A stretch of DNA of 64,000 nucleotides, from assembly GCA_963383645.1 (NCBI GenBank), contig OY726572.1, positions 24,993,292 to 25,057,291 on the forward strand, given 5' to 3'. Positions 46,770 through 59,257 of this stretch are shown here, piece by piece. The translations under genes and the position numbers were made by a program. Numbering within the stretch: the stretch's first letter is position 1; each line of letters opens with the position of its first letter. The stretch is from Muscardinus avellanarius. Its lineage: Eukaryota > Chordata > Mammalia > Rodentia > Gliridae. Under the pieces are notes generated by a model. That model was not told the origin of the DNA. It saw only the letters and a program-made list of their open reading frames with translations, and did not search any database.

Positions 46770-48206
46770 TGTGGCCTGGGCCTGATCTTATAGCTCTGGA
46801 GATGGAAAAGGACTGGAAGAGTCTCTATCTTCCTATACAGTTCAAGCTGCCCTTCCGCAGCTGTCTAGTCCCTTTGCCCTTTGGTGAAGAGGACATTCCA
46901 CGTGGGCTCCTGTGGACAGGAGAGCCACAGAGGTGGGACTGGTCACACCTTTCTCCTACCTAGAACCTTCCTGCTGTCTCCTGATCAGCATCCCAGCCCC
47001 CTGACTCCCCTGATTTTCCCACAAGTTCCAGACAGCAACCCCTAGTGACCACACCACAGCATACCATGAAGCTTCCGGCCTCGGACTCTGCTTAGGCTTT
47101 CAGTAGGCTCCCAGTTTCTTCTCTTCCTTCTCTGCCCTCATTGGCCTGCATATCTAAGTCCAACTCAAACACCCACTTTTTTGTGGACCTCCTTCTTGCA
47201 CCCCAAGAGTGAAGACTCTTTCTCTGTGTTCCCAACCCCCTGTGTCTTGACATGCATGGCCCTGGGAAGAAATGTAGTATAAGAAATGCAGTATATGTGT
47301 GCCTGTTTCTCCCCTCCGATCCTGATCTCCAAGAGAGTGAGGACTTTGTCTTGTTCTCTGAACTCTCCATGCCTGCCTCAAAGCTGGGCTCAAAGTGGGT
47401 ATTCACAAAATCTTTACTAACTTTAGTAGGCACCAGCTGTGTACCATGCAGTTTGCACTATCCAAGGTTTCAATGTTCTTGGCCTTTGGTGACCTTCTAG
47501 GCTAGTGGAGACACAAGCCAGAGGCCCAGACCTTCCTACTCCTGCTCCTCTGCTCCGTGCTTGGCCCCGCCACCCAGGCCCTCAACCTCCCAGCCTGGGC
47601 AGCAATGCAGGGGCAGCTTCTCCAGGGACACAGAGTTCAGGCTGCCCTGCTCCCTTGCACAGGGGCTCACCTCTGCCTCCGGGGAGACTTAGCAGCTGGA
47701 ATGGGTCCCTGCCAAAGCCAACCTGGGAAAGTAGCTCTGGAGTGGGGAATGCAGATGGAATGATTTTGGGTTCACTCTTCCCAACAAAAATAACTTGCAA
47801 TTTATGTCCTTGCACATACCGGACTGTTTCTCCTCAAACACCTCCCACTGCTGCCTAGGAGCCTTTGGTTTTCAAACAACTCTGACCCCAGTGGGTGCTT
47901 TTCCATAGGACTCTTCAAGTTCTCACTGAGAGCCAGGTCTGAGGCTGGGCGTGGTGACCACAGGTGGACTCAACAGAGAAGGGCAGGGACAGCCTTCCCG
48001 TGGCCTTGTTCCTGCTCTGTCAGGGACTGTGCTGGGCCATCCTAACATCCTAACACCTCCTGTCTGAGCTATGAATGAAGATGATCATTCCCATTTCACA
48101 AGCAAGGTTTCCACAACCTCTTCTCCAAACCCTGACAGCTGCTTTGCCTACATGGCAAAGGGGAGCTGCAGAGGAAATTGAGTTAGAGATACTGAGATGA
48201 GGGGAG
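46770..48206. other. Unique sequence; possible L2 at 47240-47420
   Basis: 'GATCTCCAAGAGAGTGAGGAC' and 'TTTGTCTTGTTCTCTGAACTC' recall the antisense 3' end of LINE-2. A 15-bp SINE head-like piece appears near 47942. No gene recognised. Confidence 0.4.
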
Positions 48207-48793
48207 TCTCTTGGGTCAGCAGGTTGGTCCTCTTAGCATGATGCCTTCTTGTGGGGGGTACTGGGGATTGAACTCAGGGGCATTCTACTTCTCAGCTACA
48301 ACCCCACTGCCTCATTGCCCTTTTAATAAATGTTTAAAACAGGGTCTTACTAAATAATCGTGCACTGGCTTGAATCTGAGTTCCTCCCTCCTCACACTTC
48401 CAAGTCTAGGATATGCTACTATGCCTGGCTGGTGTAACACTTTTGAGATCCATCCATCTTGTAGCTTGTTAGGAGTTTGTTTCTTTTTTCCCCCATGATG
48501 CATTTTATGCATGCATCACAATTCATTAATTCCCCAGTTGAGGAAACTTTGGGTCACTTAAAGTTTTGAGTGATTATAAAATCACTGTAAAATCCAGGTG
48601 TGGTGGCGCACACTTGTAATCCCAGCATCTGGGAGGCTGAGACAGGAGGATCGCGGTTCGAGGACAGTCTCAGCTACTTAGTGAGGCCCTTTGCAACTCA
48701 GTGAGACCCGGTTTCAAAATAAAGAATAAAAAAGAGGGCAGGGGGTGTAGCTCAGAGGTCAAATGCCCCTGGGTTCCATCCCCAGACACATAA

Positions 48794-48824
<31 letters not shown>

Positions 48825-48882
48825 AATCACTGTAAAAATCGACTTGCCTTTGTGCTTTTGTAGAAAAACCTCAATGACTATG
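48207..48882 (-). repeat. Duplicated block, copy A (L1 piece carrying an old SINE)
   Basis: This block aligns by eye with 51647-52289. It contains antisense L1 text split by an old, atypical SINE (about 48258-48430). It also received its own younger sense SINE at 48593-48820. A 39-bp stretch (48378-48416) differs at one base from 51820-51858. Confidence 0.88.
48576..48837 (+). mobile_element. Dimeric B1/ID-type SINE with 17-bp target-site duplication
   Basis: ATAAAATCACTGTAAAA at 48576-48592 recurs at 48821-48837. Full two-armed copy with an AAAT-repeat tail. It is absent from the other duplicate block, so it post-dates the duplication. Confidence 0.95.
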
Positions 48883-50211
48883 ATTCTAGCTGTCACCGAC
48901 TCACCCATCCTCAGTCTCCCCATCCATAAAATGGCATGACAGTATCTACCTCTGAGGGTACTGGCAGGATTATTTGCTGATGCTTGGCTAGTAATAGTCC
49001 TAAGACCACGGTGGCTCCTCATCATTAAGGGTTGGAGTCCATTCTGCAGCCCGGACCCTCTAGCTACTGTCCTTTCTGAGTATTGCTCGTGTCCCAGCTA
49101 CTTTCTCTTCTCTGGAGGCCCAGGGAGAGGCTGTGATTTTCCCCCTCCTCCCTCTGCTCCTGACTGTATCTGGGAGGGAGTAGGAACTGGGGAGCTGGAG
49201 GGCTTCCGAGCAAGCAGGGAGCGCCAGCACAACAGCATTTTCAAGTGGCTCTTCCCGGGTTTGTTTTGAGAGTGTTGTTTGGTGACACATCTACTCAGGA
49301 CGCTGTATTTCTCTGTGAGAGGTGCAGGACATTTTGGAATGGATGCAGTTTTTGACTCTTTTCTGCCAAGGGACAAAAAGTCTCATTCCTACTTACTTCT
49401 TCCTTTCTCTGCATGTATCTCTCTTACCCTTCTTCTGTGTAAACATATTTACATGCACACGTACACATGTGTGTACATATAAACACGTATGTACATACAT
49501 AAAAGACAGGCATTTGCTTTAATACATAACTCTCTATGGTTCAACACAGATCTCTGTGGTTGAATCACTCTTACCTATCATGACCGATAGATAGATAGAT
49601 AGATAGATCAATAGATGGATAGATAGATAGGAAGAATAGAGAGAAAAGCACAGAGGAAATTGTGAGATTGATCATTTATTTTCTACTTCCAAATTCATTG
49701 AACATTCACTCAGCATGAAGGACACTTTTTTGAGGGCAGGAAAAAAAGGCCTCAAGATACATTTGACAGGGATGAAGGTGAGGAGTCAGATCAGAATGAG
49801 CAATTTGCTTCTTGTTTCAGAGAGTAGTCATACCACCATTGCAGGTAACTGGAAGCTGAGATCTGGGGTGAGGAAAAATCCAAAATAAGATTTAGGGTGA
49901 AGGGATCAAACAAGCTTGAGACACAGAGTAAGACCAGCTTTGACAAGGACGAACACCTTCAGTCCTTGAGCACGGATCGGGTCGGGGGATTCTTGCCCAA
50001 GGGTGATAGGTACTCCACTGCAATCCAGGTCTCGGAATTGTCAAAGTTAAACTGGTCTCTAAGAGGTACATCTGTGAGGAAAGTACTACTTTGGGCTTCT
50101 TTGGCCGAATTATGGACAGGCTTGAGGCTAAGATGTCAAAGAACTGAAATGAGAGAGAAAAGTGGAATGGGGAGTGTGTGTTCCTGGAGAAAGGCCTACA
50201 TTGAGACCCAG
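48883..50211. other. Unique sequence, MIR-like start, GATA repeat
   Basis: 48900-48985 resembles a sense MIR. A GATA tract lies at 49584-49630. No gene seen. Confidence 0.45.
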
Positions 50212-50693
50212 TGTTACGGTTTGGATCTGGACTGATCCCCAAAAGCTCATGTGTTGGAGACTTGGTCTCCAAAGCAGCAATGTTCAGGGATAGAGTTTTG
50301 GGGAGGTAATTAAACCAGGAGGGCGGATCTCATCAGTTGATTACTCCAACGACCAACTAAGATTTGAATGAAATACTAAGATGAGGTGGAATGTGTAGGC
50401 AGGTGGGGCACAGTCGAGGAAGTTGGGTCACTGGGAAAATGCCCACGTCCCCTGCTCTGTGTCCCTGGACCTTTCTTCTTGGTCTCTCTCTGCTTCCTGA
50501 CTGCCATGAGTTGAGAAATTTTCCTTTGCAAAGTCCTGCTGCCATGACATTCTGCCTCACCCCTGACCTAAAACAATGAAACGGACACACCATGGGCTGA
50601 AACCTCTGAAACTGTGAGCCCAAATAAAACTCTCCTCCCCGAAGTTGTTCTCATTGGTATTTAGGTCCCAGTGACAAGAAGGTGACTAACACA
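50212..50693 (+). mobile_element. Complete MaLR-type solo LTR (MST/ORR1-like)
   Basis: 482 bp with TG...CA termini: starts TGTTACGGTTTGGATCTGG, ends GGTGACTAACACA. Internal landmarks in order: 'CTCATGTGTTGGAGACTTGG', 'GGGCGGATCTCATCAG', 'TCTCTCTGCTTCCTGACTGCC', 'AAACTGTGAGCCCAAATAAA' with poly(A) signal AATAAA at 50623-50628. No internal genes; flanking 5-mers do not match well. Confidence 0.85.
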
Positions 50694-51069
50694 CCTGGGG
50701 AACTTTGGCTGAATGTGATGAACAACCAAGGGCGGGGAGAGGAGGGGAGCTGATAGAGACAGGGAGAGCTCAGAGCTGAAGACCTCAGCGGGAGGTGGTC
50801 TCCAAGTAGAACTTGGGCTGTGCCACGGCTGCAGGGTGCCTGCCGCTCCTTCCAAGGGCCTTTGGAAAAGATGATATTACTTAGTCTGTGTAAGTGTGCA
50901 AATGCTAACCTGCTCACTTGAGTTTGGGGAGGTCTGTTTGGTACAGTGACCGGTTCACAGAGGGGATCCTGAGGGTAGGGAATGCTGGCTGAAATGAAGT
51001 CCAGATGGTTTGCAGAGCCCTGGGGATGATGCTGTGAATGCCAAGGTTTATAGCTATGGGATACAGGAA

Positions 51070-51420
51070 CAAACATTAGAGTCAGAAGATGTAGGTCTGT
51101 CACTGACTTACTGGGGGACCACAGGCAGCTCGCTTAACCTCTCTGGGCCTCAGTTTCTTCATCAGCATTCATATCTTTATCTGTTACATGGGCGTCATAA
51201 TAATATTGCATAAGGCTTTGTAGGACTTAATAAGCTAAGGTGTGACAAAGTGCCTTTAAATGTTTGTAAACTGTAAAGCACAATGCGACCATTGTTGTGC
51301 TTTCTTCCAACAAAAGACTGAGGAATACTGTGGAAAGAACATGGACTTTGAAATCTGAGTTACAAGAGGAGATTCTAGTTATACCACTTATATGCTGTGT
51401 GGCCATGAGAAGGCTCTGGA
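51070..51420 (+). repeat. Two MIR-like fragments
   Basis: 51070-51260 ('CTTAACCTCTCTGGGCCTCAG', 'TTTCTTCATC') and 51335-51420 ('GTTATACCACTTATATGCTG') follow the MIR order in sense. Confidence 0.65.
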
Positions 51421-51429
51421 ACATAAGTA

Positions 51430-52289
51430 AACAGGTCTACCATTTCCTCCCGCTTTTTAGGGTGCAGCACTAAGGAATAAGTATAGTTGTGTGACTATCA
51501 CCTGAGACTCCAAGTTTCTCCCATCTTCTTTGTATGCATTCCCCTAAAATCAGCTCCTGGAAGCCACTATGATGATCTAATCTGTTTTTTGTCCTATAGT
51601 TTTGCTTTTCTTCAAATGTCACATAATGGAGACATCCCTTACTTTGCCTCTTGGGTCTGACTTTTTTCCCCCACTTAGCATAATGCTTATTTTTTGGTAG
51701 TCCTGGGGATTAAACCCCAAGACATTCTACCTCTGAGCTACAACCCCACCTCCTCCCTGCTTCTTTAATAAATGTTTAAAGCAGGTTCTTACTAAGTTAC
51801 CATGCACTGGCTGGAGTCTGAGTTCCTCCCTCCTCACACTCCCAAGTCTAGGATATGCAGCATGCCTGGGTGACGTAACGCTTTTGAGAGGCATCTATCT
51901 TGTAGCTTGTTAGAGTTTGTTTCTTTGTTTACCCATGATGCATTTTATGTATGTATCCCATTTCATTGATTCCCTAGTTGAGGAACCCTTGGGTCACTTC
52001 CAGTTTTTGGTGATTATAAAAATCGCTATGAAAATTGAATTGCCTCGCTGGGCGTGGTGGTGCACGCTTGTAATCCCCGCGCTTGGGAGGCGGAGACAGG
52101 AGGATCACGCAGGTTCGAAGCCAGCTGCGCTGGCTTAAGAGACCCTGTTTCCAAATAAGAAAGTATAAAATAGGTCTGGGAGTGTAGTCTGGAGGTAGAA
52201 GGGCTTCCAGAAACCCCAGTACCACACACATACACAAAAAAATTGAATTGCCTTTGTATTTTTGTAAAACAAAAACCTGGTTGACTATG
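51430..52289 (-). repeat. Antisense L1 3' piece containing duplicated block copy B
   Basis: Antisense L1 text begins near 51430 ('CTGGAAGCCACTATGATG', 'CACTTAGCATAATGC') and continues beyond the duplicate. The 51647-52289 part is the partner of 48207-48882. It carries the same old SINE (about 51700-51872) and its own younger sense SINE at 52045-52238. Confidence 0.8.
52031..52252 (+). mobile_element. Younger-type dimeric SINE with 14-bp target-site duplication
   Basis: AAAATTGAATTGCC at 52031-52044 and 52239-52252 flanks a CpG-rich full copy. It lies about 16 bp (in alignment) from the independent SINE in block A. Confidence 0.95.
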
Positions 52290-52317
52290 TATGTGTGGAT
52301 CTATTTCCGTACTCTGT

Positions 52318-52450
52318 ATTCTGTATCATATATATGATACGAAATATATATATATATATACATATATATCAGAATACATATATATGATATATATGATACA
52401 GAATAAAGTAGAAATACATATATTTATACAGTATTATAATAAAGTTAAAT
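52318..52450. repeat. AT-rich tract with 17-bp inverted repeat
   Basis: ATTCTGTATCATATATA (52318-52334) is the reverse complement of 52388-52404. TA-rich sequence lies between and after. Confidence 0.9.
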
Positions 52451-52479
52451 ATATATAGATTTCCTTTCCTCCAAAACCA

Positions 52480-53930
52480 TGCACTGACCTTATTATTTTA
52501 GTTGTATACATCAATATAGTATTCTCCTGTTGTTGGATAGAATATTCTATAAACATCAGGTCCCGTTATTATTCAAGTCTTCAAGTCTAATAAGTCTTGG
52601 AATGAGGTAGTGCAGTTCCTTCAATTTTATTTATTATTTTTCAAGATCGTTTGGGCTGTCAAGTTTCTTCGCTTTTTCACATAAATGTTCACATCATCTT
52701 GTCAATTTTTACAAAATTGAGTTTGATTGGGCTTGAATCAAATCTAGGGATCAATTTGGGATTGACATCTTAATATTGGGTCCTCCAGCTCTCTTCATTT
52801 ATTTGATGTTTTTCTTCAGTGTCAGTTTCCACTATGTAGATACTGCATATATTGCAAGATTTTAACTGTTTAATGTGTTTGGAGGTTGGTCTGTTTCAGT
52901 CTGGCTTAGGGGCTTATTGATTTTATTCATCTTTTTTCAAAGAACCAGTTTTACATTTTATTGAGATTTTCCTACCTTTTTCTAGTCCCATTTCCATTGA
53001 CTTCTGCTCTTTCTTTCTTTATTGTTCCCTTCCTTGTGTCTGCCTCGAGTTTAATTTACTTTTCTACTCTATTTTTCTAAAGTGGAAGATTATTTATTAG
53101 ATACATTTTTTCTCTTCTAATATAAATACTTAATGCTATTAATTCCCCCTCTAAGCATGGACTTAGAGGCATCACATAAAGCTTGATATGCTACGTTTAT
53201 TTTCATTCAGCTTAAGTTATTTTTCAATTTCCTGTTACTTCCTCTTTGACCCATGGGTTACTTAGAAGTATTTTAAAATTTCCAAATATTGGGGGACTTT
53301 CCAGATATCCTTCTGGTTTTCATTTCTAGTTTAATTCTGCTGTGGTTGTAGAACATACTTCCTATTAAATTCCTTTAAATGTGTTAGCTTTTAAATAGCC
53401 TGGAATAGGGTCTATTTTGGTGGATTTTTCCATGTGCCCTTAAAAAGAATGAATGTCCTGCTGTTGTTGGGTGGATGTTCCATAAACATCAATTAGGTGA
53501 AGTTATTGTTCAGTTCTTCTACATCCTTGGAGAATTTCTGACTATTTGTTCTCTTTGTTATTTGCAACAGACAATTGTGGCTGCTAAGTTCAACGCAGGT
53601 ATCTCTATTTTTCCTTTCAATTATATTAGATTTTGCTTCCCACACTTCGAAGCTCTCATTTGAGGAGGACACATATTTAGTATTATTATATCTGTTGGTG
53701 AATTACCCTGCCATCCTTCCCTACAGCCGTCCTCTATCACTGACACTATTTCTTGTTCTGAAGGTCATTCTGCCTGATATTAATCTGGCCACTTCAACTT
53801 ACTTTTGAATAGTTACCCATCATAGATATTTTCCCATTATTTTTGTTTTAGCCAACCGTGAATTTACATTAAGATACAGAATATAATTTGTACGTTTTGC
53901 AGTCTAATCATTACATTAAAAAAAAACTGG
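52480..53930 (-). mobile_element. Antisense L1 ORF2 remnant
   Basis: Antisense ORF2 phrases occur in order: 'CTTGTCAATTTTTACAAAA', 'AAAGAACCAGTTTTACATTT', 'CCCCCTCTAAGCATGGACTTA', 'TTTGACCCATGGGTTACTTAG', 'TGTTGTTGGGTGGATGTTCC', and 'CTGCCTGATATTAATCTGGCC'. A short extra copy of the last-but-one motif at 52530-52560 suggests a second fragment or internal duplication. All frames are broken. Confidence 0.87.
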
Positions 53931-53936
53931 TGTGGG

Positions 53937-54125
53937 CATTATGCTGCTAGGGCTACCATAATAAACCACCACAGGCTGGGTGGCTTAAATAACAGCAATT
54001 TTCGCACAGTTCCAGAGACTGGAAGTCCGAGTCAAGCTGCCTGCAGACTGGGTTTCTTCCTGAGGGCTCTCTCCTGGGCTTGCAGGTGGCTGTGTTTTCT
54101 CTAGGTTCCCAAATGGCCTTTTTGC
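53937..54125 (-). repeat. MLT1-like LTR fragment
   Basis: 'GGGCTACCATAATAAACCACC', 'AGGCTGGGTGGCTTAAATAAC' and 'GAGACTGGAAGTCCGAGTC' match the antisense 3' half of MLT1-type LTRs. Confidence 0.7.
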
Positions 54126-54560
54126 TGTGCAGCACTCCATTGTATAAGCATTCTATTTATTTAACCACATACTGTTTACTTAACCACCTTCCCTTGATGG
54201 ACACTGATGTTGGTTACTTCCTTTGACATTATTTACAAACAGAGCTGAAGTCATTTCCCCTATGTGCAGAGATTATCTGAAGCATAAATTCCTGCTCATG
54301 GAATTTCTGGCCCTAAAGATATGTGTATTTGTATTACAGCCATGGTTGAGTTACCTCTACAGGTGCTGCAGCAATTTAGATTCTCTCCTATGCTGCCTGA
54401 GCGTTTGTTCATTTCCTATACCTTTGCCAAAATAAAATGCTCCGATCTGATAAGGCAAAAATAGTATCTTGGTGTGGTTTTAATTTATACTTATCTTACT
54501 AAGAGTTAACTTGAATATCCTTGCTTTGGTTATAGAGACATATTTTATTTCTCTTTTTGC
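54126..54560 (-). repeat. Antisense L1 3' fragment
   Basis: 'CTTGATGGACACTGATGTTGG', 'CAGAGCTGAAGTCATTTCC' and 'GTGTGGTTTTAATTTATACTT' recall antisense old L1 3' text. Confidence 0.5.
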
Positions 54561-54688
54561 TCCCCAGAGCTGAGACGAGCCTTAGAGATCTCTAAGGGTG
54601 TGGGGCGTGGCGGAGACCAGCCCAGGATTAGGTGTGTTCCCTATTTCTCTGCCTCCTCCAGATTTAGCTAAGCAGCTTTGTTTTTACT

Positions 54689-54732
<44 letters not shown>

Positions 54733-54985
54733 CGGGGGAGTACTTGGGACTGAATCTAGGGGGCCTTCTACCTCTGAGCTATATCCCCTAGCTCTTTTTA
54801 ATTTTTAATTTTTTTTGAAACAGGGTCTTGCTAAGTTACTGAGGCAAGGCTAGCCTTGAACCTGTGATTCTCCTAACTACGGGGATTATAAACATGCATC
54901 CATGATCTCCCCTCTCCCTGCTTAATATATATATATATATAAATATATAAATATATTAATATATTAACATATATTAGGGTTTAAT
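54689..54985 (-). repeat. (TG)n, antisense B1/ID SINE and AT tract
   Basis: A TG tract (54690-54732), then a diverged antisense SINE (54738-54910: 'GTACTTGGGACTGAATCTAG' to 'GGGGATTATAAACATGC'), then a TA-rich tract (54924-54985). Confidence 0.85.
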
Positions 54986-55794
54986 ACACACATATTAGGG
55001 CTCTTGCATGAAAATTATTGAGTTTCTTTTATACTTAAAAACATTTTTACATTTACAAGTATTTCATTTACATTTAAAAAGCTATACAGTTACCGATGCA
55101 TTATGTGTTTGAGTCATTTTAATAGCTGATTAGAGACAAAGACCCCTGTTGTAATCCTTGCCTCTTTAGCTGTCAGTCTTCCATGGGAAATCCAGTGACT
55201 AGAGTGGTAAGGATTTCTAGGCAGAGAAAGGAAAAAGGTTTCTGTAGCTCAGGAAGACACTTTTCTGAAGAGTTTGCAGCACGGTCTGCATCTAGCGTGC
55301 AAGTTACACGCCTGGCTCAGGCTGCATTTCTGGTCCTGGTAGAAGTCGGCCTCCACCACATGCCGGGCCAGTGAGCCCAGGTTGTCCTGCAAGAAGCCAC
55401 TCCTGGCTGACCAGGGCTGTGCTCCTGTGCTTTGGGCTAAGCAAGGCACAATCCAGAGAAGGCCTGCAACCCTCTATTGAGCTTAAAGCAGTGCATGGTA
55501 TACAATGAGCAGAGTTAGCTGTGAGGGTGAGTTTTGTTTAGTTTTCAGTGTGGATGAACATGGGAGGAGGAAAGGGGAGTCTATGAGTAGGCCAACATCT
55601 TGGGAGAATATAAGGAAACCACTGCAGAGCCCAGAGCAGAGATGGTGAGCTCAGGAGCAGGAGGTCAGGACCTGAGCATAAACCTCAGAGAGCAGGTTGA
55701 ACTCCATGCTACAGGGAGTTTAAGCCAATATAACTTAATTCTTAGGAGCCACGGGAACTCTGTTGATTTGTAGCTAACAAAATAATATTTTAAA
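54986..55794. other. Unique sequence, no gene seen
   Basis: No exon or repeat could be supported. Confidence 0.4.
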
Positions 55795-55997
55795 GCCAGG
55801 TGCATGCTTGTAATCCCAGTATTCGGGAGGCTGAGGCTGGAAGATCATGGTTCACGGACAGCTTCGGCTACTTAGCGAGGCTCTTTGCAACTCAGTGAGA
55901 CCCTGTTTCAAAAAAAAAAAAAAAAGTAGGTCTGGGGGCATCCTTGGAAGTACAATGCTATGCTCCTGGGTTCAATCTCCAGTTTAACAATAATAGT

Positions 55998-56040
<43 letters not shown>
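55795..56040 (+). repeat. Dimeric B1/ID SINE followed by (ATC)n
   Basis: A sense copy (55795-55985) with a shortened head ('AGGTGCATGCTTGTAATCCC') and altered right arm, followed by ATC trinucleotides at 55996-56040. Confidence 0.9.
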
Positions 56041-59030
56041 TAATTGTGCTTCAAAGATGAAAGAATTCTGACTCCCGGGGTTGCCTGTCCAGCCCCTCCA
56101 TGCCTCCCCAGCTGCTGGTACTTGCCCGGAACCCTCCTCTTGGTCTAGCTGGGTTGGCCCAGGCCTGTTCCCACCTGAGACATAAAATAGTGCCTCCCAG
56201 CACCTGCTTCTCTGGCCCGGAACGCCCACATTTTTCAAGAGATTGAGCCCCTAACTCCAGAGGTGGCTGAAATCTCTGGATTTTGAATCTCTCTCCTGTT
56301 GAATCTATTTCCTGTTTGAATCAATTTCCTATCATGTCCCAGCTTCCTGGCCATAAGTGTTGATGTGTAGAGAGTTCCCAGAACCTGCAGGACCTGCTCC
56401 CAGCAGCGTGCCACCCAGCCTCTGAGGAGCTGCAGTCCCTCGGTGTGGTGTCCATACCTCCGGGGTCAAGAGAGGGAGGACCAAGGCGGTTTTGTGGGGT
56501 GGGGGTGGTGGGGAGATACTCCAGGTACTCACGGCTAACTCTGCTCCTTGTATACCATGCACCGCTTTAAGCTCATTAAGATATTACCCTGGTAAGCTCT
56601 TAATCGCAGCCCTTTCAGGTGAGATTATTGCGAGTCCCATTTCAGAGGGGAGGAAACCGAGGCCCAACTTCACCCACGCACACTCCTCTGGGAGCCAGCC
56701 ATTGTGGAGCAGGAGAAGGGGATAGGCTGCCCAGAGACCACCAGGCACAGACCTGATGCTTCTTCCTGGCCTGCTTTAAGGTGAGACTTGTAGGAGGGAG
56801 AGAAGAAGATGGAAGTGGGGCGTGCTGGGGTCACAGGTGTGCTCCGGCCCAGCCCAGGCCAGCGGTCACATGCCCGTACACGTGACAGCCCCGGAAGTCC
56901 CCCAGGGACATTTGGGGATGAGGGGATTAGAGGCCACCAAGCTGCAAATGCAATGCTGAAGGGGTTTGGTCAAAGAGGAGGATTAGCTGAGGATTTGGAG
57001 GAAGTTTTCCACAAATCCCTTTGGCCCTTGGCAAAGATTCCTGGAGGGTTGGAAGGGGTCCTGTTGAGTGAGGCAGAGGAGCAAGGAGACACGGGGGCGC
57101 TTGCTTTCCTGGGGTTCCTAGTGTCCTCCAGAGACCCCGAGCTGAGCCTCACACCGGCGCTGGCCTTGGCAGATGGCTCTTGGCCACCCCAGAGCCTGAG
57201 ATTCAGGGCTGGTCCCTTCTTGCCTCCGGCCTTACCCTCCTTTCCTGCCAGGGAAGGGTGCTGGAGTCCTCCCGGAGGCCCAGCACAGTGGACAAGCGTC
57301 CGGCAGGCAGCCCAGAGACTCAGCGTGACCCCTGGTTCCACCGTTAGCGGCTCCTCCTATACCGGTGCACCTGTCCTTCCTCAGAATACCCAAAGACTCG
57401 AAGACAGGGGTTGTGCTACGTGTTTTCCACTCACCCTGCAAGGGAAGAGCTCAGGAAATAGCTCTGTGATGCTTGTCACGCAAGGGCCCTGCCAGCCTAA
57501 GGCTCTGGTTCCATAGCCCCTTGCCGCCACCTGCTGGTCACAGGGAAGGGACTAAAAATGACCAAAGGTCCATGATGATAGATATCAGGGGTGGAGTTCT
57601 TTCTTACCTAGGCACCAGATTAATCTTTGACATGATATATCTCCTGTGAAGATGAGATTCCTAAGATTTCCTTAAATAAAATGGTCCCCACTATCCATGT
57701 GGCCAGATGCATTACTGTTTCATTTTACGTAGTCCTTATACTGACCCTATCAAGCAGAGATGGATTCGCTCCACTATACAGAACAAGGTTCTGAAGTGTT
57801 AAGTATTTTTCAAAAGTCACAGAGCAAGTAAATGGCAGAATTGGGACTGGACGTAAAGCCCATGCTTGTTCCTCCACATCATGGGCCTCCCCCAGAGAAG
57901 CTCTGGATCCTCCTGGAGGCCTGGGCCAGGGGAGGCAATTGGCAGGGAGAACAGGTAAGTCTGTGTGTGGAGGAGCACTCCAAGGAAATGGGGGGCAGTG
58001 GTCCAGGAAGAATGCACGTTGCCCCAGCTTCACGCTGACCTCTCCTTTGCAAAGAGACTGGGGACTGACCAGCAGCGAGAAGAAACCAAGGGCAAGATCA
58101 CAGCTCTGCAGTCGGTCTTCAGAGTTATCCAAACACCTTCCAGATGGGCACCCAGAAACATGGATTCAACAGGCAGGACCGGAAGGAAGGGCGCCAATCC
58201 TTAGAACCATGGGGAGAGAAACTTTCAAATTTTCATCCTCATGCTCTGAGTGTCCGGGTCTCTCGGTGTATTTTATTTCTCGCGGTACACTAAACCACCT
58301 AGTTTAAACAATAATATCACAGTGGGAAGGCTCTTTAGAGACTGCCTGGCTCATGGTCAACAGCCAAGCATGCACTGATAGAAGGAATAGAGGAATTTGA
58401 TTCGGTGAAATGGAGGCCCAGAGAGGAGAGATGCTGCCAAAGTCACACACTCACAGAACTGGGCCTGGAGCTCAGTCTCCGCACACTGGGGTGTTCTCCT
58501 TCTTCTCTGCTGAATGGTACCCGGCACGGCTGTGGGCTCCAGCAGGCTATGGAAGGCTTTGTGTGCCAGGCGGGATCCCCAGGACAAGCAGGATTTTGAA
58601 CAGAAGAATGGCCCAGCCAGGTCAGTGCTCTGGCCAAACAGCCAAGTCCTTTCCTATTCCCTCCATGGGCTCTCAGAGGGTCTGTCTCCTGGGTTGGGAG
58701 GGAGACTAACCATACAAATGACAAGGCTACCTGTATAAATCCTAGGCCTAGCCTGGTACTATACTCAGCCCTGCACCATATTTGCTGTCACTTCTGATTA
58801 GTAACAGGGACATTTGGCCCAATCTGGTCCTGTTTTCTTACACCTGTCCTCACTCTGAGGGCTCCCTGTGTGAGATGAGGACTGATGAGAGAGGTGGGCA
58901 TCACCCCTGGCTGCCAGGGGCCTCCTGGCTCTTAAGAGGGTGGTTCCCCTCATTCATCCACCAGGGACCATGCTGGGTGCCAGAGACTCTTTGCTCACAA
59001 TAACCTTAAGAGGCAGGATCTCTTCCACCC
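56041..59030. other. GC-richer unique sequence; MIR pieces, CTCF motif, long unassigned frame
   Basis: Antisense MIR-like pieces at 56580-56680 and 57720-57850 ('TTTTCAAAAGTCACAGAGC'). A 235-codon open frame (56809-57516, +) has no recognised domain. A CTCF-type motif is at 57524-57537. No gene is called. Confidence 0.45.
57524..57537 (-). promoter_or_regulatory. CTCF-type core motif
   Basis: On the minus strand CCAGCAGGTGGCGG matches CCASYAGRKGGCRS at all 14 positions, within TGACCAGCAGGTGGCGGCA. It faces the motif at 44653 in convergent orientation. Confidence 0.75.
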
Positions 59031-59034
59031 CTAC

Positions 59035-59240
59035 TTTAAAGCAGACTAGCTTTTAGAGCAGTTTTAGGCTCCTAGCAAAACCGAGCAGAAAGAGCAGAGA
59101 TTCCCATAGCTGCCCCAGCCGCCAGCATCCCCCAGCAAAGCGACCCCTCCAATACAGTCAAGGAACTGACATTGACCCTCTTATCCTCCAAGTCCCTCGT
59201 TCGCATTACAGTCGCTCTGGCTGTTGCACATTCTGGGGGT
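59035..59240. repeat. L1M-like fragment
   Basis: 'TTTTAGAGCAGTTTTAGGCTC', 'GAACTGACATTGACCC' and 'TGCACATTCTGGGGGTTTTGG' match remembered old L1 sequence. Orientation not fixed. Confidence 0.55.
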
Positions 59241-59257
59241 TTTGGCAAGACGCAATA

